From positions 3,454,501 to 3,518,500 of the forward strand of contig NZ_JQNJ01000001.1 in the NCBI RefSeq assembly GCF_000745185.1: DNA of 64,000 nucleotides, in the 5' to 3' direction. This document shows positions 61,598-64,000 of the stretch, one piece after another; the stretch's first letter is position 1, and each line of letters begins with the position of its first letter. Position numbers and translations under genes: made by a program. This stretch comes from Muricauda sp. MAR_2010_75. Its GTDB lineage: Bacteria; Bacteroidota; Bacteroidia; Flavobacteriales; Flavobacteriaceae. The notes beneath the pieces were generated by a model that was not told the DNA's origin, did no database searches, and was given only the letters and a program-made list of their open reading frames with translations.

Positions 61598-62164
61598 ATG
61601 CAAAATGCAAAAGTTATTCAAGATGTAAGAAATCTAGTGGACTCCCTTAGTTCTACTGGATTCGTAGAACCTTTGAACTCTATCAGAAGTCAAGTGTCTG
61701 ATCTGTTGTTGTATATTGACGAAACCATTAAAAGTGTTGGTGGCGAAGCAGTTGTGGACGCATTGAATGATAAAAATGAAGATTCACACCAAAAAGACTC
61801 TAATCAAAAGGAATTTAGTTACTACAATCCTTCAAGAAGCCTTATCGAAAGATTCATATTTGTGTTAAAGGCTGAAAATAGGTTTCTGCATTTTAGGGAA
61901 GCGGCATTAATAATCCGTGATTTAGAAGGGAAAGGAGACATAGACGATTTAACCAAAAGACTGTCCAATGCCACAAGGAAACTTAAAAAGAGCGGTAAAT
62001 TGACTAAAGTGCAGCACGATAGCTCATTAAAGAACACTTTTTGGGGGCTAACAAAATGGTTAAATGAAGATGGAACTATTAAAGAGGGGTATGAATATAA
62101 AACTGATATTTTAGATAGAGATAAAGAAGATGATTCAATTAAAGACCCTTTCTTTGACTTATAA
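61598..62164 (+). CDS. Hypothetical protein with a putative winged-helix region
   Basis: 188 residues. The N-terminal helical part (VIQDVRNLVDSLSSTGFVEPLNSIRSQVSDLLLYIDETI) is followed by a polar linker. Residues about 78-150 have winged-helix character: RSLIERFIFVLKAENRFLHFREAALIIRDLEGKG...LTKRLSNATRKLKKSGKLTKVQHDSSLKNTFWGL. An acidic tail ends the protein. Probably DNA- or RNA-binding; family not firmly recognised (HARE-HTH-like is one option). It lies between two hairpin/tRNA-like units on the same strand. Confidence 0.7.
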   Translation: MQNAKVIQDVRNLVDSLSSTGFVEPLNSIRSQVSDLLLYIDETIKSVGGEAVVDALNDKNEDSHQKDSNQKEFSYYNPSRSLIERFIFVLKAENRFLHFREAALIIRDLEGKGDIDDLTKRLSNATRKLKKSGKLTKVQHDSSLKNTFWGLTKWLNEDGTIKEGYEYKTDILDRDKEDDSIKDPFFDL

Positions 62165-62250
62165 AATAAAAAATGTGGTAATGGAGTCACAGAAAAAATG
62201 ATGGTTTTGCAAATACAAACTTTATTAGTGACCTTTATAATATTAAATGA

Positions 62251-62277
62251 AAAAGGACTGGTGTGAACAGTCCTTTT
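62251..62277 (+). terminator. Terminator-like hairpin after the winged-helix gene
   Basis: AAAAGGACTG-gtgtgaa-CAGTCCTTTT, perfect 10-bp stem, directly followed by the tRNA-Arg-like sequence. Confidence 0.65.
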
Positions 62278-62281
62278 GACA

Positions 62282-62353
62282 AGCCCAGTAGCTCAATGCA
62301 TAGAGCAATGCTATCCGAAGGCATAGGTTGCAGGTTGGAATCCCGCCGGGGCA
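62282..62353 (+). pseudogene. Degenerate tRNA-Arg-like sequence (anticodon CCG)
   Basis: D-arm GCTC/GAGC, anticodon arm ATGCT-ATCCGAA-GGCAT with CCG, and T-arm GCAGG-TTGGAAT-CCCGC are recognisable. Faults: acceptor mismatches at 1-72 and 6-67, a T-stem A-C mismatch, and C56 changed to G in the T-loop. Probably a decaying tRNA-Arg brought by a mobile element; it might still be transcribed. Confidence 0.5.
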
Positions 62354-62420
62354 TCAAAATTTTAGAACGTCTCCTCATTTGGAGATATGAGACTGGAAAA
62401 GTGCAAAAATATACACTGTT

Positions 62421-62502
62421 AAAAGTGTGCCGTCTCTCATAAGGATAGGGCTTTTGACTTACAGTCGGAAAGGGGTTTGGTTTAGCGGCTAGACCCCTTT
62501 TT
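62421..62502 (+). other. Third structured segment, weakly tRNA-Val-like, ending in a terminator hairpin
   Basis: D-like arm around ATAAGGATAGGGC, anticodon-like stem TTTGA-CTTACAG-TCGGA (TAC), then AAAGGGGT-N16-ACCCCTTT (62469-62500) with a T-run and CATTGTG, echoing the ACCCTTTTT-ATTGTG context at 61466. Cloverleaf identity is doubtful; the terminal hairpin is clear. Confidence 0.35.
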
Positions 62503-62616
62503 CATTGTGCAAACTTACCAAATATAACGTTTCGATCCAAATTTTGGTCTTTTCGGGTTGATATTTTCGTTGCTTGACCACCATTTAGGCAACAATATAC
62601 CTCTTTACACCTTGAT

Positions 62617-62748
62617 TCATTTGCTGGTACTGGTGTGTTTCTTGGAAGATTTGTAACGTCTGCATAACCATACCGCTAAGAAGAACAGTGCAATCAGTAC
62701 AGTGGTCGTAATCAGTGCGGTTATTTCTTTTGGAAGTGCTATATCCAT
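62617..62748 (-). CDS. 43-residue single-pass membrane peptide
   Basis: MDIALPKEITALITTTVLIALF..., then a basic C-terminal tail RRYKSSKKHTSTSK. One hydrophobic helix (about 9-29) with positive-inside tail; resembles small toxic or holin-like peptides, but no family is recognised. Its start is 29 bp from the right copy of the 26-bp inverted repeat. No firm promoter. Confidence 0.45.
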   Translation of the reverse strand: MDIALPKEITALITTTVLIALFFLAVWLCRRYKSSKKHTSTSK

Positions 62749-62776
62749 ATACTAAAGTTAGCGAATATTTTTGGTT

Positions 62777-62802
62777 TGTCCCATATTGTATATAGGTGCC
62801 AA
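62777..62802 (-). repeat. 26-bp inverted repeat, right copy
   Basis: Exact reverse complement of 59022-59047. The rest of the gap 62803-63262 shows only short palindromes, a terminator and the promoter of the kinase gene; a 30-40 codon open stretch ending near 63032 is not convincing. Confidence 0.75.
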
Positions 62803-62999
62803 GTCTTTGCAGATTTACTGGTGTTGTTAGTTGGAAGTAATGAAAATAACCAATTTGCACTTAAAAATAGAGACTATACAAATACAATGAATAATTGTAT
62901 TAAAGCTGTACTATCGAAATTTTGGAAGGAGATGGTTATTTTGGTTATTCGGAAAATTATGCAGGCAATTGCAAGATAAAATGGAAATCAACGTTAATT

Positions 63000-63015
63000 T
63001 GTCCAAAATTGGACA
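63000..63015. repeat. 16-bp palindrome TGTCCAA-aa-TTGGACA
   Basis: Perfect 7-bp arms, 2-nt centre; operator-like, no attached gene. Confidence 0.35.
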
Positions 63016-63044
63016 TCGCAACCCACTAATTTACGTTGTTTTTT

Positions 63045-63071
63045 CCTGATATCGCGATATTAGGTTTTTTT
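63045..63071 (+). terminator. Terminator-like palindrome
   Basis: CCTGATATCG/CGATATTAGG (one G-U) followed by seven T. Confidence 0.6.
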
Positions 63072-63207
63072 ATATAGGCTATCGTGGAAACAAAAACTGC
63101 TCCCAATACAAAAGAAATTGCATCAGATACAAGATTTATAAAGATGTCTTTGATTGTCTCCACATATCAAAGATAATCAGTTGTGGATAATTCTTACACT
63201 CAATTAC

Positions 63208-63235
63208 TATATTTGTATGAGTGCCCCTACTCATA
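63208..63235 (+). promoter_or_regulatory. Promoter with overlapping operator for the kinase gene
   Basis: TATATTTG (63208-63215) directly followed by the perfect inverted repeat TATGAGT-gcccct-ACTCATA (63216-63235), which would cover the transcription start. A TTG lies 24 nt upstream of the -7 box. Confidence 0.5.
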
Positions 63236-63262
63236 AGTTGATGTTAATACTAAATTCAGTAA

Positions 63263-63721
63263 ATGACGGAAAATGCCAACGGAGCTCACGACTTAGAGGG
63301 CATCACACTCAAATCAGGTTGGAAAGTTTTAAAAAAGCTTGAAAAAGGGCATGGACAGACTGGTTCTTTTTTTTCAGTATTGTATCATGTAGAAAAAGAT
63401 GATAACAAATGCTTTATGAAGGCATTTGACTTTTCCAAATTTTCATCTCTTGACCCGGACAAAAGTGTAGTGGACACGATGTCATATATGCTTGATGCGT
63501 ACAAATTTGAAAGAGATTTATCGCAAAAATGTAGAGACAGTAAAGTAAGAAAGGTAGTCTATGTTATTGATTCAGGTGAAGAACCCGTAAAAGGTTTTGA
63601 AATTAGTGTTGTTCCATATCTGATTTTTGATTTGGCAGAGAGTGATGTTAGAGCAAAGATTAGGTTTTCAGACAATCTTGATTTTGCATGGAAACTTCAA
63701 TCAGGTAATGTAGTAAAATAG
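63263..63721 (+). pseudogene. Protein kinase gene interrupted by an IS1-family element
   Basis: The open frame (152 codons) encodes a eukaryotic-like kinase N-lobe: Gly-rich loop LEKGHGQTGSFFSV (about 27-40), ATP-binding Lys in CFMKAFD, helix-C Glu in YKFERDL, and hinge-like VPYLIFDLAESDVR. The native sequence stops at DFAWKLQS (63703); the last residues GNVVK and the stop come from the inserted element beginning GGTAATG at 63704. The HRD and DFG motifs are missing, so the product cannot be an active kinase. The rest of the gene should lie beyond the element, outside the window. Confidence 0.75.
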
Positions 63722-64000
63722 TTGTTTTACCAATTCTTGAACTTAAACAATTTAAAGCCAGTATTTTGGATGCTCTCCAGATGCTGGTTTTTGCCATTGT
63801 AGGGTATTCTTTGTTCTAAGAACAGTTATGAAATCCCATGATATAAGGCTTCTTTTCACCATCGTGTAGTAGATTAGTGGATGGAAAAGAAACACTGCCC
63901 TAGCTGTAATGGACATGCCGTAAAAAATGGAAAGCAAAAAGGCAATCAGCGTTACAAATGCAAACTATGCCAAAAGTCATTCCAACTACAGTACCAATAC
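63704..64000 (+). mobile_element. IS1-family insertion sequence, left part
   Basis: Left end GGTAATGTAGTAAAATAG follows the IS1 end consensus (GGTnnTG). The element carries an InsA-type zinc-finger reading frame from 63881 and runs off the window. IS1 elements make 8-9 bp target duplications; the left duplication would be the bases just before 63704. Confidence 0.8.
63881..64000 (+). CDS. IS1-family transposase, InsA-type N-terminus (partial)
   Basis: First 40 codons: MEKKHCPSCNGHAVKNGKQ..., QRYKCKLCQKSFQLQYQY. The CPxC...CxxC zinc finger with NGK and QRYxCxxCxKxFQLQ is the Zn_Tnp_IS1 signature of InsA. The 3' end and InsB are outside the window. Confidence 0.85.
   Translation, partial: MEKKHCPSCNGHAVKNGKQKGNQRYKCKLCQKSFQLQYQY

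Noticed and set aside
61436..62502. Retron-type msr/msd RNA
   Set aside because: The paired stems suggested it, but no reverse transcriptase gene is present in the window.
62776..63032. Plus-strand open frames starting in the 26-bp repeat, and a fragment ending near 63032
   Set aside because: Start arises within the repeat, composition is not protein-like, and no domain is visible.
1..64000. CRISPR arrays
   Set aside because: No set of regularly spaced direct repeats and no cas genes were seen; repeats present are the 259-bp pair, FN3 duplication, IS ends and palindromes.

Overview
The window is chromosomal DNA from a member of the Bacteroidota, most likely a marine flavobacterium of the Muricauda/Flagellimonas type. 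The genus is inferred from overall gene content. The evidence is: promoters of the Bacteroidota form (TTTG about 20 nt upstream of TAnnTTTG), no clear Shine-Dalgarno sequences, several TTG starts, DUF4290, DUF2520 and DUF2911 proteins, a fused CcsB-CcsA cytochrome c biogenesis protein, bacillithiol enzyme BshB1, and MurA with Asp at the usual active-site Cys.

Bases 1-36939 are ordinary core genome. In order they hold the end of acetyl-CoA synthetase, tRNA-Met, a START-like protein, a class IV aminotransferase, YqgE, HU, an overlapping ATPase-recQ-fmt operon, DUF493-DUF4290-murA, an ArsR-SRPBCC-SRPBCC-DoxX operon, a TPR/LytS-type histidine kinase, pirin, a secreted two-domain VOC protein, an M20 peptidase, a photolyase-SDR-SRPBCC operon, DUF2911, a PIG-L/38-aa membrane peptide/sodium symporter operon, DUF2520-KdsC-Maf-lipoprotein, CcsBA, a MATE exporter behind a structured leader, a Cys/Met-metabolism PLP enzyme, BshB1 and a second TPR histidine kinase.

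Bases 37254-41604 form an accessory junction. A tRNA-His gene is followed directly by a decayed tyrosine integrase, which suggests an old integration at that tRNA. A palindrome-rich non-coding stretch follows. Next come two diverged copies of a 259-bp direct repeat, each carrying the start of a broken gene, on either side of a beta-helix/VCBS-repeat lipoprotein gene.

Bases 41605-58859 are the most interesting part. A six-gene minus-strand operon encodes a reduced type II secretion/type IV pilus-like machine: pseudopilin, A24 prepilin peptidase, GspE ATPase, secretin, a GspL/PilMN-like protein and a GspM/PilO-like protein. No GspF platform protein is present. Divergent from it lie an FN3/tail-fibre-like secreted protein, a 1167-aa YD-repeat protein and an 1848-aa DUF6443/RHS protein. 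The RHS protein ends in a variable, toxin-like domain followed by a 56-aa candidate immunity protein. I infer, without proof, that the machine assembles or exports these giant proteins.

Bases 58860-64000 are a mobile-element scrapyard. They contain a solo IS1-type end, a GNAT toxin/antitoxin pair, an IS1595-family transposase, hairpin plus tRNA-like units around a putative winged-helix gene, a 43-aa membrane peptide, a perfect 26-bp inverted repeat spanning 3.8 kb, and a protein-kinase gene cut by an IS1-family element that runs off the window end.
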